From Proteobacteria bacterium UBA6156 (GTDB lineage: Bacteria > Pseudomonadota > Alphaproteobacteria > UBA2136 > UBA6156): a stretch of 64,000 bases of DNA. Below the pieces are notes generated by a model. That model was not told the origin of the DNA, ran no database searches, and saw only the letters and a program-made list of their open reading frames with translations. The number at the start of each line of letters is the position of its first letter. Position 1 is the first letter of the stretch. The position numbers and the translations under genes were made by a program. The stretch covers positions 1 to 64,000 of the forward strand of contig DIUO01000036.1 of the NCBI GenBank assembly GCA_002422365.1. The letters are read 5' to 3'. Below are positions 42,898 through 51,163 of the stretch, one piece after another.

Positions 42898-43380
42898 ATG
42901 GCGACTGTGAAACACACCAAGCGCTCAGCCGGCGCCGCACAAAAACCGAAGGCGAAAGCCTCCCCAGCAGAAGTTGCAAAACCAACGCGCGCAGCGCCAA
43001 CTAAATCCGAAAAAGCGAAGCCTGTCCTATCCGGCAGCGTGGCGGGCTGGCTGCAAGATGTCTCTCTGGAGGCGCCCGTTCCCAGTTCCGCCCTTCAGCT
43101 TAAGCCCGGCGAGAGAGAGCTGGAATTCTCCGTCGCCATGCGCAAGCAAGGTGCGGCCCCCCAAGCGCTGGCCGAGCTCCGCGCCCGCGTGCTGGTGCAT
43201 GCCCGGGGGTCGGTGCTGGCCCTGGCCGAAGCCAGCTATATGGCGCCTATCGCCAAAGGAGAAGACGAAGCTGCCCTCGTCCAAGCCATGTACCAACCGC
43301 TGCGCCAAGCCTTGCAAAGCATTCTGGCCTTGGCAGGCCACACCCCGCCCCTGCCGGAAAAACTCGAGCAAACCGCCTGA
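42898..43380 (+). CDS. SecB-like protein, divergent, with Lys/Ala-rich N-terminus
   Basis: It has 160 residues. Residues 1-45 are Lys/Ala/Pro-rich and probably disordered. The rest has SecB-like landmarks: WLQDVSLEAPVPSSAL (compare the SecB start KDLSFEAPNAP), an alternating beta-strand block (ELEFSVAMRKQG, ALAELRARVLVHARGSVLALAEASYM) and a C-terminal helix ending AGHTPPLPEKLE (SecB has GGFPPLxLxP). This is similarity by eye, not strong sequence identity. If right, it is an export chaperone, or a SecB-fold chaperone of another kind. GGAGAG precedes the ATG. Confidence 0.45.
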   Translation: MATVKHTKRSAGAAQKPKAKASPAEVAKPTRAAPTKSEKAKPVLSGSVAGWLQDVSLEAPVPSSALQLKPGERELEFSVAMRKQGAAPQALAELRARVLVHARGSVLALAEASYMAPIAKGEDEAALVQAMYQPLRQALQSILALAGHTPPLPEKLEQTA

Positions 43381-43402
43381 AATCGACCGTCATCGCAAAA
43401 TC

Positions 43403-43425
43403 ACACCCCCTCGGGGGTGTATTTT
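43403..43425 (+). terminator. Terminator after SecB-like gene
   Basis: Stem acaccccc/gggggtgt followed by ATTTTAT; also usable in reverse for yggT with a weaker T-run. Confidence 0.75.
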
Positions 43426-43568
43426 ATGTGATGCTCAGATGCATCAAAGAAGTCCATGAGAGCGGTGCAAATTATCTTTATATTCATGGATTCAGTATGT
43501 TGAAAGCAATCAATATCAACAAAAAAGCCTCATAACGAGGCTAAGTCTTTGTGAACGTTTAGGTTATG

Positions 43569-43868
43569 TTATTGAATCAGGCTTGCAGCAAAATGGGCCA
43601 AGGCACGCAAAATGCCGTTGCGGATAAACACAATCGCCACAATCAAAACAACCGGTGTCAGGTCTAGCCCACCCACCAGCGGCACATAAGGGCGCAGCTT
43701 TTCCAACACAGGTTCCGTGATATTCCGCAGGATGCGGACGAGGGGGTTGAGGGGGTCGGGATTGACCCAATTAAAGATGGCTACAGCAATGATAATGCAC
43801 ATATAAATAAGCAGCAGTGCATCAAGAATATTAATAGCCGCAAGCATAGGGTAGGCAATGGCGTACAT
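43569..43868 (-). CDS. YggT family membrane protein
   Basis: It has 99 residues with two hydrophobic regions (about 10-33, LDALLLIYMCIIIAVAIFNW, and 66-90, LDLTPVVLIVAIVFIRNGIL) and the family core NPLVRILRNITEPVLEKLRPYVPLVGGLDLTP. Found widely in bacteria; linked to cell-envelope or osmotic functions without a settled role. Monocistronic. Confidence 0.92.
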   Translation of the reverse strand: MYAIAYPMLAAINILDALLLIYMCIIIAVAIFNWVNPDPLNPLVRILRNITEPVLEKLRPYVPLVGGLDLTPVVLIVAIVFIRNGILRALAHFAASLIQ

Positions 43869-44104
43869 GGTGAACTCCTTTTATTCTCCTCTTAGATAGC
43901 ATATTCTAACTTAATGGGAAGTCGGCAAGGCTGTTCGTGAGGCACTTACAAGAGGGCTTACGCAGAAACCAGGGTGCGGGCGGAGTTTCGGCTCTGTGTT
44001 CTTCCGGGTCGGCACCAGCCGGAATGCAATCAACAGGATGAATGCACACGTGTGGAGTTCATGTACCAATTTACAACAGCCGCTACGTCGCCTGCAGGGG
44101 GGTG

Positions 44105-44120
44105 TGTTTCACATGCAACG
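44105..44120. promoter_or_regulatory. parS-like site at a gene start
   Basis: TGTTTCACATGCAACG matches 13 of 16 parS positions; its left half-site is perfect. The ATG at 44113 lies inside it. Confidence 0.35.
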
Positions 44121-45051
44121 CATTGCTAACGTCGCTTCTGGCCTTGCCGTACAAGGCCGTTATCAAGGTTTTAGCCATTTAGGAAGGCCTCAAACCTGGA
44201 TTTTAGGGCTCTACGCAGCCACCACACTCTATAGTACGCCGCTGAAGGCTCAAGAGATCCAATGTATCGACTACTATACCGTCGGCCAGAATACTTGCGC
44301 CACACCACAACCCTCCCCACAAGCCGATGCCAGCGCACCGCGCCTGTTGGCACCCCAAGCCACCGGCACCGATGAGGATAAAGTGGATGAATTCCTGGAA
44401 AACTACGGCAAGCCTCCGCGCGAATTTGTGGCCTTTTATCTGAATCCCACAGCCGAAAACGCCCAAAAATGGGTGGCGGCCTATCAGCAGATAATGCAGA
44501 AAACCCAGAACCTCTCGCAACTCTGGTCGTCGGCCGAACAACTTTATCAACAAGACACATCTCAGCCCGTCGTGCGCCGCCAAGATGAACCTCTGGCCCA
44601 GCCGCAGCAGGTCGTGCCGGTGCAACCTGTGGCGCCCGTGGTGCGGGCGTCGTCCAATCTCAATTTCGGCGGGCTGGGGGCAGGGGTGTCTGCCGGCCCT
44701 GGCGGCGTCCGTGCCCCTGTGTCGGCACCCTTAACAGTCACCTATTATTACAGTCAGGCCTGTCCCTTCTGTGCCCGCATGACACCTGAACTTAACGTAA
44801 TAACAGCAAATTACAGTGGTAAATTAGCATTTACTTGCGTCGATGTAACGCCTGTCACAGCCACACAGAGACCCGATCCGGCCTATTTGAGCGGAAAATT
44901 GCCCTGCCAATGGCGTTTACCGCAACCGGGAGAGCTCGAAGAACAGGGTGTAAAGCAAACCCCAACGCTTTTAGTGCAGAGGGAAGGGGCATCAGCTGTG
45001 CGGCTTTCCGGCTACATGTCGCAAGCGCAACTCCAGCCCTTTTTCCGTTAA
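44113..45051 (+). CDS. Periplasmic thioredoxin-fold protein, TrbB/TraF-like
   Basis: It has 312 residues from the ATG at 44113; the open frame extends 39 codons further upstream without similarity. A signal-like helix (WILGLYAATTLYSTPLKAQ) precedes a mature part with DEFLENYGKPPREFVAFYLNPTAENAQKWVAAYQQIM, a Gln/Pro/Val linker, then a thioredoxin-like domain (about 210-312): TVTYYYSQACPFCARMTPELN with active site CPFC and a cis-Pro region KQTPTLLVQ. This is the arrangement of TraF/TrbB proteins of conjugative systems, which fold disulfide-rich transfer proteins. It heads a run of transfer-like genes. Confidence 0.7.
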   Translation: MQRIANVASGLAVQGRYQGFSHLGRPQTWILGLYAATTLYSTPLKAQEIQCIDYYTVGQNTCATPQPSPQADASAPRLLAPQATGTDEDKVDEFLENYGKPPREFVAFYLNPTAENAQKWVAAYQQIMQKTQNLSQLWSSAEQLYQQDTSQPVVRRQDEPLAQPQQVVPVQPVAPVVRASSNLNFGGLGAGVSAGPGGVRAPVSAPLTVTYYYSQACPFCARMTPELNVITANYSGKLAFTCVDVTPVTATQRPDPAYLSGKLPCQWRLPQPGELEEQGVKQTPTLLVQREGASAVRLSGYMSQAQLQPFFR

Positions 45052-45164
45052 TTCTTCTTAACCTCCTGTCAGGAAGGGCTTTCCCCGTTCCGCATAAAAG
45101 CGCAGAATACAAAAATGGTCGTGCCCCAGGGCTGGCCCTGTAAAAGCTGAGAGGAAGAAGAACG

Positions 45165-45482
45165 ATGTCGACCGCACAAGTTGTGGCTGCCAAAGGCCAG
45201 CAAGGTTTTGTTAAGGAGCGTCTTATATGGGCCAGCAAGCCCTTGGGTTTGCTGTTTCTGCTGCTCTGGGTGTTGCACCCCGCTACTGCCAGCGCAACCG
45301 ACTACCTTCACATGCTGCTGCTCGGTTTTCTGGCGGGCACCGGCTATGGCCTGGTGCTATACGGGGCGCAGCTCAAGTCCTATGTTCTGGTGCGCACCAC
45401 CTCGCACACCAAAACGCCTAACCGTGTCCCCTCCGAATACTACTGGGGTAACATCGAATCCATTATGTTCGACAACAAGTAA
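45165..45482 (+). CDS. Two-helix membrane protein, candidate anchor of the coupling ATPase
   Basis: It has 105 residues with two adjacent membrane helices (about 27-45, LGLLFLLLWVLHPATA, and 48-66, LHMLLLGFLAGTGYGLVLYG), then a hydrophilic tail ending TPNRVPSEYYWGNIESIMFDNK. It stops 5 bp before the coupling ATPase gene, whose protein lacks the usual N-terminal membrane helices. The two together have the layout of a full-length VirD4/DotL protein. AGAGGAAGAA precedes the ATG. No independent family recognised. Confidence 0.65.
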   Translation: MSTAQVVAAKGQQGFVKERLIWASKPLGLLFLLLWVLHPATASATDYLHMLLLGFLAGTGYGLVLYGAQLKSYVLVRTTSHTKTPNRVPSEYYWGNIESIMFDNK

Positions 45483-45487
45483 GCGCC

Positions 45488-46900
45488 ATGGCCCAAGACC
45501 TTAATCTCCCTGCCGACCTCCTCAACCGCCATTGCCTTGGCATCGCAGCCACCGGGGGCGGTAAGTCGAATTTCCTGAACCTCATCCTGAAGCAGCAGAT
45601 GATGCGCGGCGGCGGCTGTATCCACATCGACGGGAAGAACAGCAAGGACGCCATCCGCGAGTTCCTGACGCTGGCCGAGCAGCACAACCGCTGGCAAGAC
45701 GTCCGCATCATTAATATCGACGAAGCCACCCTCTCCAACACTTATAATCCCTTGCTGCGCGGAGACGCCGAGGAGCTCACCACCCGTATCATGTTGCTCA
45801 TCGGCAATGGCGGAGATTCCTTCTTCCGCTCCCAGGCCAGCAAAGGCCTGGGCGCCATATCGGGCTTGGTCAAACGTATGGGCATTCCGTTCAGTTTCGC
45901 CGACCTCTCCGTGCTCATGGGCAGCGAGGGCGCCCTGCGTTATTTGCTGCGAGAAGCTCCCAAAGACACCCGCGAATATGTTGATTACAAGATGTTTTTC
46001 GACCAATTGCTCGAGGCCGACCGCCGCACCGGCGCCATGATCGTCAGCGAAAAGAAACTGCAACACACCTTCGGAGACCTGTTGGGCAAACTGGCCGCCT
46101 ACGCCCGCGGCCAGGCGCGCGATGTCCTCAACGCCTACAACCCCGAGGTCGATCTTCTCCAGGCCATCAACGAAAATCTGCTCGTCTACGTGGCCCTGCC
46201 TATGCTCAGCAAGGCGGAAGTCGCCAGCGACTTCGCCAAAATCTTCCTCTCCGACCTCCGCACCGCCGTGGGCCAACTTCAGAACGTCCCGCCAGAGCAG
46301 CGGCCCAACCCCACCTTCCTGTGCCTTATGGACGAGTTCAGCAGCTACGCCATGCCCACCCTGGCCCCGTTGTTCGAGCAAGCGCGCTCGGCCAACATTT
46401 GCCTGTTCCCCTTTATCCAAACCGTCTCGTCACTGTCCGATAAAGAGCGCGGCCTCAGCATCGATTTCGCCCAAAAGATCATCGGTAACACCTGGAATAA
46501 AATCAGTTTTGTACTGAAAGACCCGGAGTCCTGCGAACAAATGAGCAAAATTGCCGGCCAGGCGCTCAAAGAGTTCGTCAGCAAAAGCGTCAGCGAAAAC
46601 ATCGGCTTCGCCAGTGGCCAGCAAGATGCCTCCATGCTTATCACCAGCAACCGGGGCCGGGGCATCAGCACCTCCACGCGGGTCGAGTACGACGCCGTCG
46701 CCCGCCCGGAAGACTTCAGCAACCTCAAGGCGGGGGAGGGGATCTACATGGGCCCGCGCGGGGTCTATAAAATCCGTGTGCCGCTGCTCAAACTGAATCA
46801 ACAGGGCGGAGACATCGTCTTTCCTAAGTTCCGCATGCCCGCCACACCCGGCTTGGCGGTCGCCGAAAAGTACCATATGTTCAGCGCAACCGGTGGTTAA
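45488..46900 (+). CDS. Type IV coupling protein-like ATPase (DotL/TrbC/TraD type)
   Basis: It has 470 residues, entirely soluble. Walker A IAATGGGKSNF begins at about residue 18, unusually near the N-terminus. RGGGCIHIDGKNSKDAIREF, the Walker B/TraM-recognition region NPTFLCLMDEFSSYAMPTLAPLFEQARSAN split across about 279-308, then IQTVSSL and IIGNTWNKISFVLKDPES, are hallmarks of VirD4/TraG/TraD coupling proteins. These hexameric motors bring substrates to a type IV secretion channel. Missing N-terminal helices are supplied, I infer, by the preceding gene. A relaxase or channel genes are not seen in the window. Confidence 0.8.
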   Translation: MAQDLNLPADLLNRHCLGIAATGGGKSNFLNLILKQQMMRGGGCIHIDGKNSKDAIREFLTLAEQHNRWQDVRIINIDEATLSNTYNPLLRGDAEELTTRIMLLIGNGGDSFFRSQASKGLGAISGLVKRMGIPFSFADLSVLMGSEGALRYLLREAPKDTREYVDYKMFFDQLLEADRRTGAMIVSEKKLQHTFGDLLGKLAAYARGQARDVLNAYNPEVDLLQAINENLLVYVALPMLSKAEVASDFAKIFLSDLRTAVGQLQNVPPEQRPNPTFLCLMDEFSSYAMPTLAPLFEQARSANICLFPFIQTVSSLSDKERGLSIDFAQKIIGNTWNKISFVLKDPESCEQMSKIAGQALKEFVSKSVSENIGFASGQQDASMLITSNRGRGISTSTRVEYDAVARPEDFSNLKAGEGIYMGPRGVYKIRVPLLKLNQQGGDIVFPKFRMPATPGLAVAEKYHMFSATGG

Positions 46901-46930
46901 GCCGCCAGAAAAGCCAAGAGAAGAGATAAC

Positions 46931-47215
46931 ATGCTGAGTTCCATTGCAATCTTTTACGTCAATGTCATCGAGCCCACCTTGCAGGTGTTAGCTGTTGTCG
47001 CAGTCGTTATAGGTGTGCTCTACCTGCTCAACCTGCTGCGCGGCGGCGACCGTAAAAACGACCTGATCACTCTTGTGGTGAATGAGTTCTTCAAAATGAT
47101 ATATAAAACAATCGTATTAAGCGGTAAGGCTGTGGTGGCTGTGGCAGGAATGTTGCTAAAAACCAGCAGGGTGATATTTGCAACATTACGCGACTTTTTT
47201 AAGTCGGAAATTTAG
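46931..47215 (+). CDS. Small membrane protein of the transfer cluster
   Basis: It has 94 residues: one strong N-terminal membrane helix (about 13-36, EPTLQVLAVVAVVIGVLYLLNLL), then a basic/amphipathic stretch and a second hydrophobic segment (GKAVVAVAGMLL, about 65-76). AGAGAAGAG precedes the ATG. It lies 30 bp after the coupling ATPase, so it is probably the same operon. No family recognised. Confidence 0.65.
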   Translation: MLSSIAIFYVNVIEPTLQVLAVVAVVIGVLYLLNLLRGGDRKNDLITLVVNEFFKMIYKTIVLSGKAVVAVAGMLLKTSRVIFATLRDFFKSEI

Positions 47216-47315
47216 GCACCTCTCTTGATTGCCTGCGAAAGAAAGCCTTTAATGGGCTCACTTAAGCATGCGGTTTGCGCATGTGGCCGAGAGAACAATA
47301 AAGGAGGGGTGGGAG

Positions 47316-48200
47316 ATGGCCTACCTGCACAATCGCCAAATAGCCCTACAGGCCAGCGTTGCGGTGGCAGCGTTGCTGGCGGGGGGGTGTCAGCCAGCCG
47401 GGGTTACCCGTTATGCGCCCGCGCCCTACCCGGCCTACGACTACAGCCAGCAAGCCGCCCCCATGCAAGCCCCTCAGGCTATCCCCTACGCCGCACCGGC
47501 CTATCAAGCACTGGAAGCCGCCACACTCGACATGAAAGAACGTCTCGAGCGCGTCGAAAAAGCCATGTTGCGCCTCGACCGCCGCATGCAGCTCGTCGAA
47601 CGGAATGAATTGTCGCGTATGGGCGGTCGGGTGAGCAGTGCCGAACCGCAAGCCCTCCAGGTGCGGGCGTCCACAACCCCGATGGCCGAGTCCGACGTGG
47701 CTGAAGCCATGCAGGCACTCGACCTTGCCCCGCAAGAAGGTTACCGCCCCGTCGCCAGCCGTGGCGAGGCGATAACGTCGGCCCTGCAAGCAGCTCCCAG
47801 CTTGTCCGAGTCCTCCTTCCCGGCCTCATCCGCACCGGTGCAGGTGGCCAGCCGAGGCGGGCTCCCGTCCTTGGCCGACCCCGCCCAGCCCCAGGCCCGC
47901 CACCTCAAGGCCGGCACCAACGATGTCGCGATTTGGACGATTAACTATACCGATGGTAAAATCTGGCCAGAGCGCACCCAGCTGCCCGCCAGCCGCCAGG
48001 TGGTCGATGTCCTGCGCGAGAACGGCAAAGCCAATATCTATGCGCGCGGCAAAAACGCCAGCGCGGTCGAGTTCCGCGAGCGCGTCAAAGCCCTCAGCCG
48101 CTATCTCTCCAAGGTCAGCAGCCTCGATACCGTGCCCATCGCCGCCATGGCCGCTCCCCATCTCGACGACGACACCATCGAAATCGTTATCACCCATTAG
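47316..48200 (+). CDS. Lipoprotein of the transfer cluster, unknown
   Basis: It has 294 residues. The ATG at 47316 follows a GGAGGGG site; the frame is open further upstream. Lipobox LLAGGC (Cys about 26), a Tyr/Ala/Pro-rich stretch, a short coiled coil (about 70-105, MKERLERVEKAMLRLDRRM), a disordered middle, and a globular C-terminal 90 residues (NDVAIWTINYTDGKIWPERT, VVDVLRENGKANIYARGKN, FRERVKALSRYLS). The C-terminus faintly resembles OmpA-like or secretin-N0-like folds found in type IVb secretion lipoproteins (DotK/DotD); not demonstrated. Likely outer-membrane. Confidence 0.6.
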   Translation: MAYLHNRQIALQASVAVAALLAGGCQPAGVTRYAPAPYPAYDYSQQAAPMQAPQAIPYAAPAYQALEAATLDMKERLERVEKAMLRLDRRMQLVERNELSRMGGRVSSAEPQALQVRASTTPMAESDVAEAMQALDLAPQEGYRPVASRGEAITSALQAAPSLSESSFPASSAPVQVASRGGLPSLADPAQPQARHLKAGTNDVAIWTINYTDGKIWPERTQLPASRQVVDVLRENGKANIYARGKNASAVEFRERVKALSRYLSKVSSLDTVPIAAMAAPHLDDDTIEIVITH

Positions 48201-48400
48201 GTTGATGAGATGAGGCTGATGAAAATGAAACAGGTCATGGCGGCATGCGGTCTGCCTCCGCTTGCCACCGGCGTTCGTCAGGTTTAATATACTCTTACGT
48301 TCCTCAAAACGAGGGGCGAACACTATGCAGCACGGCGCTGCAACCTTACCGAGCCCCATCATCTGCGGGCCCGTAACTTCAATAACAGAAAGGATTGTTC

Positions 48401-49045
48401 ATGTCCGATACCCCCACGTCCATGACCACATCATCCACCGGCCATGCCGAAACCGGCGGCCTCGAAACCGCTCTCGGCGCCGTTCTTAACAAGCATCTTT
48501 CCAAAGGTAACGCACAGTTCCGTGCCCGCCTGCTTAACCAAATGGTGCAGCTGGCCCGCCACGGCAACTTTGCCGAAACCTTCATCCGCACCACGCCCGA
48601 AGGCACCGATATGGTGAACTTCGCCCGCATGTGGGAGTACGTTCTGGTGCAGGCCGACCGCCAAACGCGCGGCTATGTGGCCAAAACCAGCCGTAACGAG
48701 TTCGAGCAAACCCGTAAGGACTTTGAAGACTGTATCGACTTCATGGTCAGCAAACTGCGCAGCGCCGGCCAGCGCCACAAGCTCGATCTCTCCGGCACCA
48801 ACTTCATCTCGCGCGTCGCCCAGCGTTATGGCGTCGCCGACAAAGTCCGTAAGGGCCCTGCCCAAATCCAAGCTCAGCCGCAAGCCCAACCGCAAGCGCA
48901 AGCTAAGCCTCCGGTAGCAGCCGAGCAAACGGCCCCCATCGCACCGGAAGACATCACGGCAGTCCCCCAAGAAACGCCGCGCCCGGCCCGGACATCCAAG
49001 GCCAAGGCGGCAGCTGCAGCCATGCCGGATGTCGACGATATCTAG
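48401..49045 (+). CDS. Cytosolic protein of the transfer cluster, unknown
   Basis: It has 214 residues. A helical N-terminal domain (about 20-145: NKHLSKGNAQFRARLLNQMVQLARHGNF, NFARMWEYVLVQADRQTRGYV split here) is followed by a Gln/Ala/Pro repeat (QAQPQAQPQAQAK) and an Ala/Lys tail ending DVDDI. AAAGGA precedes the ATG at 48401. There is no signal or membrane segment. It might be an adaptor or chaperone for the coupling ATPase, in the way IcmS/IcmW serve DotL, but I see no sequence similarity. Confidence 0.55.
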   Translation: MSDTPTSMTTSSTGHAETGGLETALGAVLNKHLSKGNAQFRARLLNQMVQLARHGNFAETFIRTTPEGTDMVNFARMWEYVLVQADRQTRGYVAKTSRNEFEQTRKDFEDCIDFMVSKLRSAGQRHKLDLSGTNFISRVAQRYGVADKVRKGPAQIQAQPQAQPQAQAKPPVAAEQTAPIAPEDITAVPQETPRPARTSKAKAAAAAMPDVDDI

Positions 49046-49068
49046 CGGCGAGCTGATTTCTCCCCACC

Positions 49069-49094
49069 CCACAACCCGCCTCGGCGGGTTGTGG
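49069..49094. terminator. Strong GC hairpin
   Basis: Perfect 12-bp arms ccacaacccgcc/ggcgggttgtgg; no T-run follows. Confidence 0.6.
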
Positions 49095-49131
49095 CGTATC
49101 CTATCCCAACAGGAGAGGGTGCCCCCGCGTG

Positions 49132-49147
49132 CGTGTCACATGAAACA
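49132..49147. promoter_or_regulatory. parS-like site
   Basis: CGTGTCACATGAAACA matches 13 of 16 parS positions; the right half-site is perfect. Confidence 0.3.
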
Positions 49148-49230
49148 CCGAAGGGGCTGGTCAGCCGCGTTCAGGTGCCGTATGGTCACCCCATAACAGC
49201 ACACTCTCAACGCGATAAAGGAAAACCGAC

Positions 49231-49572
49231 GTGGCCGAAAAAAGCAAAGGAATGTCCACCTTCAGTACAATCCTCGTCTTCGGGGTGCTGATCGGTGTCT
49301 GTATCTGGCTGGTGTTGGTGCTCTCCACCCAGGGCGAGCGGCGGCTGGAACAAGCCTGCAAACCGCTCGAATACACCACCCAGTTCGTGCACGAGGTTGC
49401 CACCACCATAACCGGCCGCCAGCCCACCTGGAGTCTCTATGTCCAGCGTTACCTCATGTCAGGTTGCTACTATGGCTTCAGCATAATCTTCACCGAAACG
49501 CTCGAGCAAAATCCCCTCAGCGGCGTGCCCACCACCCTCGACAGCGACGACGACATCGGCGGCATTCGCTAA
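49231..49572 (+). CDS. Single-helix membrane protein of the transfer cluster
   Basis: It has 113 residues with a GTG start preceded by AAAGGA. One membrane helix (about 12-32, TILVFGVLIGVCIWLVLVL), then a 80-residue domain with two cysteines (QACKPLEYTTQFVHEV, SGCYYGFSIIF) and an acidic C-terminus. Divergently arranged to nothing; it converges with the DotM-like gene at 49584. Family not recognised. Confidence 0.6.
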   Translation: MAEKSKGMSTFSTILVFGVLIGVCIWLVLVLSTQGERRLEQACKPLEYTTQFVHEVATTITGRQPTWSLYVQRYLMSGCYYGFSIIFTETLEQNPLSGVPTTLDSDDDIGGIR

Positions 49573-49583
49573 GCCGCTCTTCG

Positions 49584-50993
49584 TTAGAATAACTCCGCAA
49601 GCCGGGCATCAATCTGCCCGGCTTGCACATGGCTGTGGGCCGCCTGCTGGCGGGGGTCCATCACCACTTCGGGGGCATCGGCCAGGCTCGGCAGCGCTTG
49701 CCAGCGGCGCAGGGTTTCGGCATGGCGCGCGGGGTCGGGGTTCATTTTCAGCGTGGGGCCCCAGGCCTGCCCTTCCACCAGCAGCGTAAAACAGGCATTG
49801 CTGGCGTTTTGTCCATCGTGCTCGCGCGCCACCAATCCGGCTTCTTGCAACTGGTGGGCCAGGTGTGGCCAGGCCGGGTGGTGCAGGCCACCGTCGCTTT
49901 CCCACAGGTTCAGGGCCTGGCGCAGGGTGGGCTTCAGCCGCAGTGCCACCTGGCGCATCAGTTCCTCTTGGCGCAGCCACACGCTGCCGTCGGCCATTTT
50001 CAGGCAGGTGGTTTCGGGGGTCAGGCTCGGCTGGGGTTCAAGCTCGGCCAGCAGGCTGGTCCAGTGCTCGGTTAGGTTATGGCGCAGGTCGTCCAGCTGT
50101 TCGGGGGTTATCTGGTCCACTTCCTGAACATTCAGCTGTTGCAGCTGGGCGTCGGTGCGCCACAGGTAATCCACAATCTCGCGGGCCAGTGGGCTGCTGC
50201 TCAGCGGCAATTGGTGGGGGGTGGCGTGGTAACGCAGCGCCACCAGCAGCGTGCGCTGCATGTCGCGGCCTTCAGGGGTTGTCTTCAGGTGCCGAAACGC
50301 CGGAAACGTCGAAAGCACAAAAGCGCTCATCCCCCCATGGGCCTGGCACCGCCGCCGGAAGGTCACCGTATCCCGCTGCCAGAACGACCAGAACGGCCGC
50401 GTAACCCGCTTTTCCTCATAGGCGTGCACCAGCGCCAGGTCTTTAGCCAGGGCGGCAATGCGGTGCCAGGGGGTGGCGGCTGGCAGCTGGCGCATCATTT
50501 GCCAACGGGCTACGGCACGTTCATACAGGCTGGCAAACTCGCATCCCGGGCTTGCATGGTTGTGCTTGTTCTGCAGCGCAAGGTCTACCGGCCAGTGGCG
50601 GTAGCCTTGCAAAAAACCAATCAACTCCGCTTCCAGCGGGTGCAGGCCGGGCCAGTCCGGCGGGGCCACCATCTGGGGTAAAAATTTCGAAAGCGACAGC
50701 GGCAAAGGCACTTCCTGCCCCTTGGCATCAAAGGTCACAAACGCGGTACCATATTCATCGGTCACTCCCGCTTCAAAGCCGGTGGCCAGGTTGCGGCGCA
50801 AGTTGCCCAGCAGGGCGGCGGCCCACACCATGCCAAAGCCTACCAAGGCACCACCACCCACCACCAGCAGGCCGCGCATATATTGGGGCGTATCAAACGC
50901 GTCGCTGGTTAAAACCGACCACACAACATGCAGTGCCCATAAAAACATCACTAAAAGACTTAAAACCAGAACGGCGCGACCTTGGGGTGTCAT
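49584..50993 (-). CDS. Inner-membrane protein, possible DotM/IcmP/TrbA-like
   Basis: It has 469 residues from the ATG at 50993, which follows AAAGGA. Two membrane helices (about 7-26, AVLVLSLLVMFLWALHVVW, and 40-62, LLVVGGGALVGFGMVWAAALL) are followed by a large soluble part. The stretch LALVHAYEEKRVTRPFWSFWQ...GMSAFVLSTFPAFRHLKTTPEGRDMQRTLLVAL, split across about 196-262, has the layout of the DotM/TrbA family (HAYE motif, then a conserved Leu/Trp-rich block). DotM partners DotL in type IVb coupling complexes, and a DotL-like ATPase lies 3 kb upstream. Similarity is by eye; the extra C-terminal ~200 residues are not explained. Confidence 0.45.
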   Translation of the reverse strand: MTPQGRAVLVLSLLVMFLWALHVVWSVLTSDAFDTPQYMRGLLVVGGGALVGFGMVWAAALLGNLRRNLATGFEAGVTDEYGTAFVTFDAKGQEVPLPLSLSKFLPQMVAPPDWPGLHPLEAELIGFLQGYRHWPVDLALQNKHNHASPGCEFASLYERAVARWQMMRQLPAATPWHRIAALAKDLALVHAYEEKRVTRPFWSFWQRDTVTFRRRCQAHGGMSAFVLSTFPAFRHLKTTPEGRDMQRTLLVALRYHATPHQLPLSSSPLAREIVDYLWRTDAQLQQLNVQEVDQITPEQLDDLRHNLTEHWTSLLAELEPQPSLTPETTCLKMADGSVWLRQEELMRQVALRLKPTLRQALNLWESDGGLHHPAWPHLAHQLQEAGLVAREHDGQNASNACFTLLVEGQAWGPTLKMNPDPARHAETLRRWQALPSLADAPEVVMDPRQQAAHSHVQAGQIDARLAELF

Positions 50994-51163
50994 AGCAGAC
51001 TTTCCTTTGTAGGGGCGGGCCTTTCCACACATCTGCTGTCGCAGCGTGATGGTGTTTTGGTCACACACCAGTCATGAGATGCGGCAGGGCCTCTCCCTGA
51101 CCGCCGTACAACTATGATAGCGTCACATCCAACAATCAACAGTCAAGCACGTCGGCCATGCCC

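Noticed and set aside
48210..48287. 25-codon frame MRLMKMKQVMAACGL after the lipoprotein gene
   Set aside because: No convincing ribosome-binding site; too short to judge.
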